From NCBI GenBank assembly GCA_029210745.1, contig JARGFI010000001.1, forward strand, positions 81,374 through 145,373: 64,000 nt of DNA, read 5' to 3'. Shown one piece after another: positions 23,667-32,988 of the stretch; positions within the stretch are counted from its first letter, which is position 1; every line of letters starts with the position of its first letter. This DNA comes from Desulfuromonadales bacterium. Its GTDB lineage: Bacteria; Desulfobacterota; Desulfuromonadia; Desulfuromonadales; JAHYIW01. Below the pieces are notes generated by a model, which ran no database searches, was not told the origin of the DNA, and saw nothing but the letters and a program-made list of their open reading frames with translations. The translations under genes and the position numbers were made by a program.

Positions 23667-24860
23667 ATGTTGAACAAACTGAAAGTCACCGACCTGGATG
23701 TTGCCGGTAAACGGGTTTTCTGTCGCGTTGACTTTAACGTTCCACGTGATAACGAGGGCAAGGTAACGGACAATACCCGGATTATTGCCACGCTGCCAAC
23801 CATTCAGATGCTTATCGAGCGCGGCGCCCGGGTTATCCTGGCCTCACACATGGGCCGTCCGAAGGGGATCCCGAAGGAAGAATTCAGTTTGCGCGGGGTT
23901 GCACCGCAACTGGCTGATTTGCTTGGAAAACCGGTGGTCATGGCTCCGGACTGCATTGGCCCGGAGGTCGAAAAATTGGTGGCGGCAATGCATGTCGGCG
24001 ATGTGTTGTTGCTCGAAAACGTGCGCTTTCACAAGGGCGAAACTGATAATGATCCTGCATTTGCCAAACAACTGGCAGCATTGGCTGATGTCTATGTCAA
24101 TAATGCGTTCGGCACGGCCCACCGCGCCCATGCGTCAACCGAAGGGATCACTCATTTTCTGCCGCAATCGGCCTGTGGCCTGCTCCTTGAAAAGGAGATC
24201 CACTACCTTGGGCAAGCATTGTCCGGAGCAAAAAAACCGTTCGTTGCAATCCTCGGTGGTGCCAAGGTAAGTGATAAAATCCCGGTGATTGAAAGCTTGC
24301 TCGACAAAATCGACACCCTGTTGATCGGTGGCGGCATGGCCTACACCTTCCTGAAAGCCAAGGGGTTTGATGTCGGCGCATCGTTAGTCGAGGCGGAGCG
24401 ACTGGAACTGGCGGAGAGGCTGATGATTCAGGCCGCGGAAAAAGGGGTTGAATTTTTGTTGCCAACCGACCATGTTATCGCAGATCGTTTCGCCGCCGAC
24501 GCTCAATCTAAAATTTGCGCCAACGGCGATTTTGCCGACGACTGGATGGCGCTTGATATCGGACCGCAGACCATTGAGTGCTATGCCCATGTTTTATCCA
24601 CCGCCGCGACGGTGATCTGGAACGGCCCGATGGGGGTTTTCGAATTCCCGGCTTTTTCCAAAGGAACCTTCGCCATAGCCAGAGCGCTGGCAGAAGCTGA
24701 TAATGTTTCAATTGTCGGTGGAGGTGATTCGGTTGCCGCGGTTACTCAGGCAGGGTTGAGTGACCGTATGACCCACATCTCCACCGGTGGTGGCGCATCA
24801 CTTGAGTTCCTCGAAGGCAAACAGCTGCCAGGGATTGCCGCTCTGTCAGACTGTAAATAA
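23667..24860 (+). CDS. pgk: Phosphoglycerate kinase
   Basis: [33 protein letters not shown]. Confidence 0.97.
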   Translation: MLNKLKVTDLDVAGKRVFCRVDFNVPRDNEGKVTDNTRIIATLPTIQMLIERGARVILASHMGRPKGIPKEEFSLRGVAPQLADLLGKPVVMAPDCIGPEVEKLVAAMHVGDVLLLENVRFHKGETDNDPAFAKQLAALADVYVNNAFGTAHRAHASTEGITHFLPQSACGLLLEKEIHYLGQALSGAKKPFVAILGGAKVSDKIPVIESLLDKIDTLLIGGGMAYTFLKAKGFDVGASLVEAERLELAERLMIQAAEKGVEFLLPTDHVIADRFAADAQSKICANGDFADDWMALDIGPQTIECYAHVLSTAATVIWNGPMGVFEFPAFSKGTFAIARALAEADNVSIVGGGDSVAAVTQAGLSDRMTHISTGGGASLEFLEGKQLPGIAALSDCK

Positions 24861-24883
24861 TCGTTCAGCAGGAGTATACAACT

Positions 24884-25645
24884 ATGCGTAAACCGATCAT
24901 CGCCGGAAACTGGAAACTGCACAATACCATCCCGGAAGCCCTTGATCTTGTCGAAGCACTCAAAAAGGGGCTTGCGAATCAGACCCGTGTTGACGTTATT
25001 GTTGCCCCCGTTTTTACTGCTTTGGCAGCGGTTGCCGACGCGACGAGCGGTACGGGAATTGCCGTTGCCGCACAGAACTGCTACCCGGAGGCCAGCGGCG
25101 CATTCACCGGTGAAGTATCACCCGCCCTGCTCCGTGGAGTCGGTTGTAAATATGTGATTATCGGTCATTCTGAACGGCGGCAACTGTTCCACGAGAGTGA
25201 CGAATTCATCAACAAAAAAATTAAAGCGGTTATCGCCGGAGGGCTTGCGGCGATCTTGTGTGTCGGGGAAACCCTTGAACAACGTGATAGCGGCGCGATG
25301 ATGGAGATTCTTCACGATCAGGTGCGCAAGGGACTTGCCGGTCTCACGGCGGTTGATATGCAACAGGTCGTCATTGCCTACGAGCCGGTCTGGGCAATCG
25401 GAACAGGTAAAACCGCGTCAGCCGATCAGGCCGAAGAGGTACATTCTTTCCTGCGCGGAACTCTCGCCGGTATTTTTGACAAGTCAACCTCGGAGCAAAC
25501 CCGCATCATCTATGGTGGCAGTGTCAAGCCTGACAATATCGATGGATTGATGGAACGCGCTGATATCGACGGGGCACTGGTCGGTGGAGCAAGCATGAAA
25601 GCGGCCGATTTTTTGAGATTGATTCATTTCCAACAGCCCGAATAA
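24884..25645 (+). CDS. tpiA: Triosephosphate isomerase
   Basis: GNWKLHNT; YEPVWAIGTGKTAS. Confidence 0.97.
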   Translation: MRKPIIAGNWKLHNTIPEALDLVEALKKGLANQTRVDVIVAPVFTALAAVADATSGTGIAVAAQNCYPEASGAFTGEVSPALLRGVGCKYVIIGHSERRQLFHESDEFINKKIKAVIAGGLAAILCVGETLEQRDSGAMMEILHDQVRKGLAGLTAVDMQQVVIAYEPVWAIGTGKTASADQAEEVHSFLRGTLAGIFDKSTSEQTRIIYGGSVKPDNIDGLMERADIDGALVGGASMKAADFLRLIHFQQPE

Positions 25646-25728
25646 GTTTTTCACCTTGTTCGGGGATGGCCTTTATGTTAAAGTGCGCGACCCTGAAAAG
25701 ACCAAGTTAAATAGGAGTTTATTTCTAC

Positions 25729-26058
25729 ATGACCACACTACTTATCGGATTGCATGTTGTTGTTTGTTTTATGCTCATCGTCATTGTTCTGCTCCAGGCC
25801 GGGAAAGGCGCTGAAATTGGTGCTTCGTTCGGTGCTGGCTCCAGCCAGACAGTGTTCGGTGCCTCCGCCGGCAAAAGCTTCATGAGCCGTTTAACCACCA
25901 TGACAGCAGTTATCTTCATGCTGACCAGCCTGACACTGGCTTATTTCTACGGCAAACCGGGATCAAGCAGTATCATGCCTGAGAGTATCTCCCCCCCGGC
26001 TCAACAGTCATCGCTGCCGACGGCTCCGGCCCCCGCGCCGCCCGCAACCAAAGAATAA
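25729..26058 (+). CDS. secG: Preprotein translocase subunit SecG
   Basis: LIVIVLLQAGKGAEIGASFGAGSSQTVFG. Confidence 0.93.
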   Translation: MTTLLIGLHVVVCFMLIVIVLLQAGKGAEIGASFGAGSSQTVFGASAGKSFMSRLTTMTAVIFMLTSLTLAYFYGKPGSSSIMPESISPPAQQSSLPTAPAPAPPATKE

Positions 26059-26112
26059 TCGGGTACAAAACGGTTGACAGCTTTTGGTTAAATCAGTATA
26101 AATACATCCGCG

Positions 26113-26198
26113 CCGAAGTGGTGGAATTGGTAGACACGCACGCTTGAGGGGCGTGTGTTCGAAAGGACGTGCGAGTTCGAGTCTCGCCTTCGGCACCA
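26113..26198 (+). tRNA. tRNA-Leu(GAG)
   Basis: GCCGAAG/CTTCGGC acceptor, CACGC-TTGAGGG-GCGTG anticodon arm, long variable arm, T arm, encoded CCA. Confidence 0.95.
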
Positions 26199-26235
26199 AT
26201 CAGTTAATAATCGAAAGAAGTCCAGATAAATCCTG

Positions 26236-26263
26236 AAAAACCCGCTGATCAAGCGGGTTTTTT
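26236..26263 (+). terminator. Intrinsic terminator after tRNA-Leu
   Basis: AAAAACCCGCTGATCAAGCGGGTTTTTT. Confidence 0.85.
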
Positions 26264-26383
26264 GCTGTTCAACTATTTTTTCCAGCCAACCATCTTCACC
26301 CCCCCCTGCCCTTCTATCCTGCTCCATTCCGGTCACGCATTTCAGCCTGTTATGTTTTTCAGGCCGAGCCAATGAAAGCCGCC

Positions 26384-26434
26384 AACAGGTCTTTTTTCTT
26401 CAAGAACTCGTTAACCTCTGATAGAGTGAGGCGG
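26384..26434. repeat. 51-nt imperfect direct repeat, copy A
   Basis: 43/51 positions match copy B at 31047..31097 by manual alignment. Confidence 0.75.
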
Positions 26435-26573
26435 TTCTGAAAGCATTTAATGTCATACGCTTGAGTTCAGAGGCCGATCTCAAGGCCTGTTTGTCAGAAT
26501 TGGAAGCGGTCATCAAAACCGCCCTGCAAGACGGGCCGGTGAGGGTCCGTTGATCGCAGGTGGGGGATCAGAC

Positions 26574-28679
26574 ATGCAACCAAGAGCATTGGAATTATTA
26601 AGGAGAGCCCTAAATAATACGCAGGCGGTCTTTCGGGACGGCCAGTGGCAGAGTATTCAAGGGCTGCTAGAACGCAAGCGGATTCTGGTCGTGCAGAGAA
26701 CCGGATGGGGCAAAAGCGTCGTCTACTTTCTCGCCACCAGGCTGCTTCGCGACCAGGGGGCCGGACCGACATTGCTCATCTCTCCGCTGCTCTCCCTGAT
26801 GCGCAACCAGCTTGAAGCCGCCGAACGGATCGGCATCACCGCCAGGACGATCAACAGCAGCAATACCGACGATTGGGATCAGATAAAAGAGGATCTGCAG
26901 CAGGATCGTGTCGATCTCCTGCTGATTTCTCCGGAAAGACTGGCCAACGACGCTTTTCGGCAGGACGTTCTGGCTGATATCGCCAACAGGGTGGGCCTGT
27001 TCGTGGTCGATGAGGCCCATTGCATTTCCGACTGGGGGCATGATTTCCGCCCTGATTACCGGCGAATTACCCGCGTCCTGCAAGCCCTCCCCCCGAATGT
27101 CCCGGTCGTGGCTACCACAGCCACGGCCAATGACCGAGTGGTCGCTGATGTGATCTCACAGCTCGGCGACAACATCGTGCTCTCCCGTGGGCCCCTGACG
27201 CGCGAGAGTCTCAAACTGCAGAATATCAATATGCCCAGCCCGGCAGCCCGCATGGCCTGGTTGGCGGAAACGATTCCCACCCTGCCGGGCAGCGGAATCA
27301 TCTACACTTTGACCCAACGCGATGCCGAACGATTGACGGAACTGCTCCAGATCAACCAGATCAAAGCCAAAGCTTACCACGCCGGTATCCCCAATAACGA
27401 AGACGGCACCTCGGCAAGAGAGGCGATGGAACAGCAGCTTCTCAACAACGAGATCAAAGTCCTGGTGGCGACCGTCGCCTTGGGGATGGGTTTCGACAAA
27501 CCGGACCTGGGGTTCGTCATCCACTTCCAGCGCCCCGCTTCGGTTGTCCATTATTACCAGCAGGTCGGCCGGGCCGGTCGCGCGGTTGATGAAGCCTTTG
27601 GAGTGCTGCTCTGCGGCGAGGAAGACGACCACATCGCCGATTTTTTCATCCGCAGCGCTTTTCCGCCCCAGGATCATGTCTCGGCGATTCTCGGTGCTCT
27701 CGATCAAACGGATGGGCTATCGATTCCGGCCATGCAGAGGGAACTGAACCTGCGCCAGGGGCAGATTGAAAAAACGCTTAAATTCCTGACCGTCGAATCT
27801 CCCTCACCGGTCACCAAGATCGGGTCGAAGTGGCATGTCACCGCCGCCGCTGCCACCTACAGGGTCAACCAGGATTATGTGGATGCGATCATTGCGATCC
27901 GCCGCGAAGAGCAGGCACAGATGCAGGCGTACATGACCCATCAAGGCTGCCTGATGCAGTTTCTCGCCCAGGCCCTCGATGATCCGAACCCGCAAGCGTG
28001 CGGTCGATGTAAAAACTGCAACCCGGACCTGCTGTTGTCTGAAGGTTACAATGACGCGCTCGCCAACCGGGCCGCACTGTTCCTGAAAAGGAGTTACCAA
28101 CCGATCGATCCGCGCAAAAAATGGCCCGCAGCCAATATCTTTGCGCATTACCCGTTCGGAGGTTCGAACATCCCCGCAGAACTGCAAGCCGCCGAAGGCC
28201 GGGCCTTAAGCCTCTGGCGTGATGCGGGCTGGGGGCAGCTCGTCGCTTCGGGCAAGCACGAAACCGATCATTTTGCCGACGAGCTGGTCACGGCCTGTGC
28301 CGAGATGATCGCGCAGTGGCAGCCCGACCCGGCGCCGAAATGGGTGACCTGCATCCCCTCGCAGCGGCATCCCAACCTGGTGCCCGATTTCGCCCGGCGT
28401 CTGGCGGACGCGCTCCATCTCAAGTTTGTCCCGTGCATCGAAAAGGTGCGGGACCACCAGCAACAGAAATTCATGGAGAACAGCTACCAGCAAGCGAAGA
28501 ATCTGGATGGTGCTTTTCAGGTCAACCTCGAACCCAAAGCCTGGAGCCCCTGCCTGTTGGTGGATGATATGGTTGACTCGCGCTGGACGTTCACGGTTGC
28601 CGCTGCTTTGTTGCGCCAGGCTGGAGTTGCCGCCGTGCACCCCCTGGCGTTGGCACTCAATTCCCCCCGCATGGATTAA
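26574..28679 (+). CDS. RecQ-family ATP-dependent helicase with C-terminal ComF-like phosphoribosyltransferase domain
   Basis: VVQRTGWGKSVVYF Walker A, VVDEAHCISDWGHDFRPDYRRI, ACGRCKNCN zinc motif, C-terminal LLVDDMVDSRWTFTVAAALLRQAG; track ORF begins at TTG 26550. Confidence 0.9.
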   Translation: MQPRALELLRRALNNTQAVFRDGQWQSIQGLLERKRILVVQRTGWGKSVVYFLATRLLRDQGAGPTLLISPLLSLMRNQLEAAERIGITARTINSSNTDDWDQIKEDLQQDRVDLLLISPERLANDAFRQDVLADIANRVGLFVVDEAHCISDWGHDFRPDYRRITRVLQALPPNVPVVATTATANDRVVADVISQLGDNIVLSRGPLTRESLKLQNINMPSPAARMAWLAETIPTLPGSGIIYTLTQRDAERLTELLQINQIKAKAYHAGIPNNEDGTSAREAMEQQLLNNEIKVLVATVALGMGFDKPDLGFVIHFQRPASVVHYYQQVGRAGRAVDEAFGVLLCGEEDDHIADFFIRSAFPPQDHVSAILGALDQTDGLSIPAMQRELNLRQGQIEKTLKFLTVESPSPVTKIGSKWHVTAAAATYRVNQDYVDAIIAIRREEQAQMQAYMTHQGCLMQFLAQALDDPNPQACGRCKNCNPDLLLSEGYNDALANRAALFLKRSYQPIDPRKKWPAANIFAHYPFGGSNIPAELQAAEGRALSLWRDAGWGQLVASGKHETDHFADELVTACAEMIAQWQPDPAPKWVTCIPSQRHPNLVPDFARRLADALHLKFVPCIEKVRDHQQQKFMENSYQQAKNLDGAFQVNLEPKAWSPCLLVDDMVDSRWTFTVAAALLRQAGVAAVHPLALALNSPRMD

Positions 28680-28682
28680 CGT

Positions 28683-29975
28683 ATGACAAACTTCTTAACG
28701 AACGATACCAAAGCGATCATTCTGCTCTGCGGCATCCTGGGCAAGGATCGCTCAGCCGAGCCCCTCACCCAGACAGAATACAACAACCTCGCCCGCTGGC
28801 TGGTGCGCGAGCAATTGCGTCCTGAAGCGCTGCTGAGCATGGCCAACCTCGACGATGCCGCGGCCGGCGCCAAGATCAACCGGGAGAGACTTGGAAAGTT
28901 GCTCGGCAGAGGGGTGCAACTCGGTTTTGCCATTGAGGAATGGCAACGCAACGGTTTGTGGGTCATCAGTCGCAGCGATCCCGAGTACCCCGCCCGTTAC
29001 AAGGGTCATCTCAAAGACAAGGCGCCGGCCCTGCTGTTCGGCGCTGGCGACAAGTCGCTGCTTCAGGGCGGGGGCCTGGCGATGGTCGGCTCCCGCGATG
29101 TGGACCGCGAGGGGGAAGAGTTCACCCGCCAGGTTGCGGAAACCTGCGCGCGCAATCGGATGCTGGTGGTTTCGGGGGGCGCGCGGGGGGTCGATCAGAT
29201 CTCCATGCGCACCACACTTGAATCCGGTGGTCGAACCATCGGTGTTCTGGCAGAAAATCTGCTTAAAGCGAGCATTGAACGCCATGCCCGCCATGCCATC
29301 GCCGAAGGGCAGTTGCTGCTCATCTCCCCCTATCATCCTCAGGCGCGTTTTACCGTCGGCACGGCCATGGGGCGCAATAAGCTGATCTATGCCATGGCCG
29401 ATTACGGGCTGGTGGTCAGTGCGGATTACAAAAAGGGTGGTACCTGGGCCGGTGCCGAGGAAGAGTTGAAGCGGGATAAACCGCTTGCGGTGTTCGTCCG
29501 CACCCACGGGCAGATCCCCACCGGCAACCGGAAGCTGCTCGATTTGGGCGCTCTGGAATGGCCGGCCACCATGCAACAGGACGATCTGTCCCAGCAGCTT
29601 GCCGTTTTGGCGGATAAACAACCAGAATCTCAGACAGCCGTCAGGGAGACTGAAACACTCAACCTCTTTGATCATCAACCAAAACAGGTGACCGAAGTCC
29701 GTGAAGACCAACCGAAGATAAGCACATCATCCAACACACCCACTGTAGCCGTTGAGTTCGAGCAAATTGAACCGGACCTGCCGGTCGCTGTCTACGCTGC
29801 CGTCCTGCCGGTCATCTTACACCATCTTCAAAAGCCGATGACCGTTGATGACTTGGCGGTGCAGCTGGATGTGACCAAAGGTCAACTGAATCTCTGGCTG
29901 AAAACGGCGGTCGAAGACGGCGCGGTCAAAAAGCACAACAAACCGGTTCGTTACTCTGCAAAGAAGGAGAAATAG
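28683..29975 (+). CDS. DprA/Smf-like DNA-processing protein with C-terminal winged-helix-like region
   Basis: MVGSRDVDREGEEFTRQVAE...VVSGGARGVDQISMRTTLESGGRTIGVL Rossmann core; stop-to-start gap of 3 nt from helicase gene. Confidence 0.88.
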   Translation: MTNFLTNDTKAIILLCGILGKDRSAEPLTQTEYNNLARWLVREQLRPEALLSMANLDDAAAGAKINRERLGKLLGRGVQLGFAIEEWQRNGLWVISRSDPEYPARYKGHLKDKAPALLFGAGDKSLLQGGGLAMVGSRDVDREGEEFTRQVAETCARNRMLVVSGGARGVDQISMRTTLESGGRTIGVLAENLLKASIERHARHAIAEGQLLLISPYHPQARFTVGTAMGRNKLIYAMADYGLVVSADYKKGGTWAGAEEELKRDKPLAVFVRTHGQIPTGNRKLLDLGALEWPATMQQDDLSQQLAVLADKQPESQTAVRETETLNLFDHQPKQVTEVREDQPKISTSSNTPTVAVEFEQIEPDLPVAVYAAVLPVILHHLQKPMTVDDLAVQLDVTKGQLNLWLKTAVEDGAVKKHNKPVRYSAKKEK

Positions 29976-30119
29976 ATGCAGCCACTGGAGAAAACCCTGC
30001 GGAACCAGCTCGAACGCATCGTCAAACAGGCCCGCGACATTGCCGAAGCGGCGGCACGGGCGGTGCTCGAGCAGTTGGGGGTCGGTGAGACGGCGCCGTT
30101 TGAGTATTTGAGTGAGTAA
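29976..30119 (+). pseudogene. Truncated N-terminus of a putative Eco57I/PglX-like adenine-specific DNA methyltransferase
   Basis: MQPLEKTLRNQLERIVKQARDIAEAAARAVLEQLGVGETAPFEYLSE*; remembered as the N-terminus of much larger methyltransferases; ATG follows the dprA-like stop directly. Confidence 0.6.
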
Positions 30120-30391
30120 AATTAGTGACTTCCCCATTTCCCAAAGAACGTACCCTGAACGGGCTCAACGGCTGACACTCTTCTCCGGTTTTACCACCAG
30201 CCGTCCAACCAATGGCCTCAACACACGGTCTTTTTCGACTTTCATTGTCAATCCCCGGCTGATTTAAAAATTGCCGCGTCGCGTATCCCATGGCGTCCCG
30301 CTCTCACATTTTACTTTGCTCTTGTCAGATTTCTTGACATCGTGAGGTAAAATTCTATGAATATCATACTGTTATATTCTAGCTTCATATT

Positions 30392-30945
30392 GTGATGTTG
30401 ATCCGACTTGAATCACCCGCCATATCCTGTGTCCATAAATATTTTCACACGAGGGTCTTTCACTGGGACGGCACTCTCGACAAATTCGTCGGCGACGAAA
30501 TCATGGCCTTCTGGGGAGCACCGCTGGTACAACCGGAGCATGCCGAACTGGCGTTGCGTTGTGCCTTGCATATGTCTGATCGACTGAATGAATTACAGGA
30601 GAAATGACGACAGGGAGGGAAACCGATCCTCGATTGCGGCATCGGGCTCAATACCGGGCCGGTCCTGATCGGAAATATCGGTGCCGCCGGGAAAAAAATG
30701 GATTACACCATTATTGGTGACCACGTAAACCTCGGTGCCCGCACCGAAGCCCTGACCCGTAGCTATGACTGCCGGATTCTGATCACCGAGTTCACCCTGA
30801 ACAAGGTCGCGGCATTGATTGAATCGGGAGCTATCGGACATATTCAACTGTCGAGGCTGAACGGGTCAAGCTCAAGGGGAAGGAAGTGCCAGTAACCGTT
30901 TGCCGAATTGACTCCATCCAAGAAGATCGTCAGCAAGAAAACTGA
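30392..30945 (+). pseudogene. Class III adenylate/guanylate cyclase fragment
   Basis: [18 protein letters not shown]...ELQEK*RQGGKPILDCGIGLNTGPVLIGNIGA...MDYTIIGDHVNLGAR in one frame interrupted by TGA at 30605; C-terminal VEAERVKLKGKEVPV in another frame. Confidence 0.85.
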
Positions 30946-31046
30946 GAATGGTTCACCCCCATTAAAATCTGTCCCCGCTTAGTACTATTCTTCTTCATTC
31001 CGATCGCACATTTCGCTCCGACAAATGTAAACATTTATCCCCTGTT

Positions 31047-31097
31047 AACAGGTCTTTTTCCTTCAAGAATTCGGTAAGGCCTGATAGAGTAACGCGG
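31047..31097. repeat. 51-nt imperfect direct repeat, copy B
   Basis: Matches 26384..26434. Confidence 0.75.
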
Positions 31098-31228
31098 ATC
31101 AAAAAGAATTTTTTTTCTGTCTGTTCTGGTACGGAGCGAGGAGTTTATTCAGCAAAACCGGAACCAGACCTGACGCCGCTTTTCGGGATCAGACAAATGA
31201 TCAATAGCTTATCTGGGGGAGATTAAGA

Positions 31229-31521
31229 ATGAAAATTGATGTAATTCACTCGCTAATCGATTCCTTTGAATCGCATTTTCAGCAAACCGAAGGCGGAGTT
31301 GAATTCTGGCTTGCCTGTGATTTTCAGCATCTGCTCGGTTACTCTGAGTGGCGTAACCTCACCGCAGTCATATCCAAGGTTAGGACCGCCTGCGAGGTAT
31401 CTAACCATGCCATTCCAGACCATTCAACTAAATGGTAGATCTCGAGTCCAGCAGGCAACGCGAAGTCGATGACATCATACCCAAACATAGACATCGGAAC
31501 AACTCGCTGTCAATAGCATAG
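31229..31521 (+). pseudogene. DinD-like gene remnant (frameshifted and truncated)
   Basis: VEFWLACDFQHLLGYSEWRNLTAVISKVRTACEVSNHAIPDHST then, in another frame, MVDLESSRQREVDDI. Confidence 0.7.
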
Positions 31522-31578
31522 CGGCGGTACTTGACCAGAACCGTGCAACCACGACTGCAACACGCAGGAGAGCGATTC

Positions 31579-32982
31579 ATGAGACTAAACAGCCTGGCAG
31601 TTTACAACTTCAGACTATTCAATTTCTTCACAATAGAATTCCATCCCAAGTTAACAGTCATTGTCGCCCCGAATGGTGGTGGGAAGACCGCAATCCTTGA
31701 CGCCATCAGGATCGCCCTTGGTCCGTATTTGAGTGTATTCCCGACAGGGAAAAACAGCGGTGTCGAAAATGATGACATTCGTCAGGTCAAGACACTGCCA
31801 GAAATTGGACAAATGGCCGATGCCTTGCCCGTTGCTATTCACGCTACGGGTTGTCTTAGTTCATCGAAAACGGAAGAGTGGTATCGAGAGCGGGTTTCCC
31901 GAAAAGGCAAGACGACGATCAAAGATGCAAAACAGTTGATGGCTTATGGAAGGAGGCTGCAATCTAGAGGGGCGAATAACGAATCGGCTGAAACCTGGCC
32001 GTTGATCGCTTATTACGGGACCGGTCGTTTATGGGATCAGTTAAAGCTGTCCGGGAAAAAACTGTTTAAGACAGGTTTTCATACGAGGGCTGCTGGTTAT
32101 CAGGATTGCATGACACCGGCCTCAAGCTACAAGTTTTTCATCGAATGGTTCATGTATGCGACACGTGCGGATAATCAGGCAAAGTTACGCGCCATTGAAC
32201 AAAGTCGTTCCGTATCACAGCACGACCTGAACGGGATTTCCGGACCGTTCTCCATTCTTCTCAGGGCTGTTGATCAGGCGGTCGGAACTGTATTGAACCC
32301 AACGGGATGGGCCAACCTGCAGTTTTCGGAAACACTCGAGATGGCAATCATCGAGCATCCTGAACAGGGTGTTTTGGCAGTCGGTCAGATGAGCGACGGC
32401 ATTCGCAATACCATCGCCTTGGTTGCGGACATTGCCTGGCGCTGTGTGCAGCTGAATGCCCATCTCGGCGACGCCGCAGTAAAAGAAACGGAAGGGATAG
32501 TCTTGATCGATGAGGTCGATATGCATCTCCATCCTGAGTGGCAACAGCTGATCGTTGGCTCATTGCGCGAAGCATTCCCTCGGATTCAATTCATCGTCAC
32601 GACGCACAGTCCACAAGTTCTTACTACGGTAGATGCCGAATCTATCCGCAGAATACATCCCGAAGTGAATGAAACCGGGGTTGTCGTTTGCATTGCAAAA
32701 CAGCCTGAAGAACAGACCAAGGGTGTTGCCAGCGCTCATGTCATGGCATTAAACATGAACACTGACCCTGTCCCCCCTGTCGTTGAAGCGCGGTGGCTAA
32801 GCGACTATCGCGCACTAATTCAGCAAGGGTTGCATGAAAGCCATGAAGGATCGGATTTGCGCGGAAAATTAGTAGCTCATTTCGGAGAAGGTCATCCTGA
32901 AATTCTCGAATGTGACCGATTGATCCGCCTTGAAACGTTTAAGCGGAGCCTCCCCTCCCGTTCGCATGGACAGGAAGGGTAA
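31579..32982 (+). CDS. ptuA: AAA-family ATPase, PtuA-like (Septu system)
   Basis: VIVAPNGGGKTAILDAIRIALGPYL Walker A, EGIVLIDEVDMHLHPEWQ, FIVTTHSPQVLT; AGGAG RBS before MRLNSLAVYNF; paired with HNH gene. Confidence 0.8.
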   Translation: MRLNSLAVYNFRLFNFFTIEFHPKLTVIVAPNGGGKTAILDAIRIALGPYLSVFPTGKNSGVENDDIRQVKTLPEIGQMADALPVAIHATGCLSSSKTEEWYRERVSRKGKTTIKDAKQLMAYGRRLQSRGANNESAETWPLIAYYGTGRLWDQLKLSGKKLFKTGFHTRAAGYQDCMTPASSYKFFIEWFMYATRADNQAKLRAIEQSRSVSQHDLNGISGPFSILLRAVDQAVGTVLNPTGWANLQFSETLEMAIIEHPEQGVLAVGQMSDGIRNTIALVADIAWRCVQLNAHLGDAAVKETEGIVLIDEVDMHLHPEWQQLIVGSLREAFPRIQFIVTTHSPQVLTTVDAESIRRIHPEVNETGVVVCIAKQPEEQTKGVASAHVMALNMNTDPVPPVVEARWLSDYRALIQQGLHESHEGSDLRGKLVAHFGEGHPEILECDRLIRLETFKRSLPSRSHGQEG

Positions 32983-32988
32983 CCCGGT

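Noticed and set aside
30165-30245. 26-aa minus-strand ORF MKVEKDRVLRPLVGRLVVKPEKSVSR between the methyltransferase and cyclase relics
   Set aside because: Too short, no recognised family and no operon context; could be another gene scar but not supportable.
30605-30607. In-frame TGA in the cyclase fragment as selenocysteine or recoded Trp
   Set aside because: The position is expected to be Trp, no selenoprotein logic fits a cyclase domain, and the gene also has a frameshift and a missing N-terminus, so decay is simpler.
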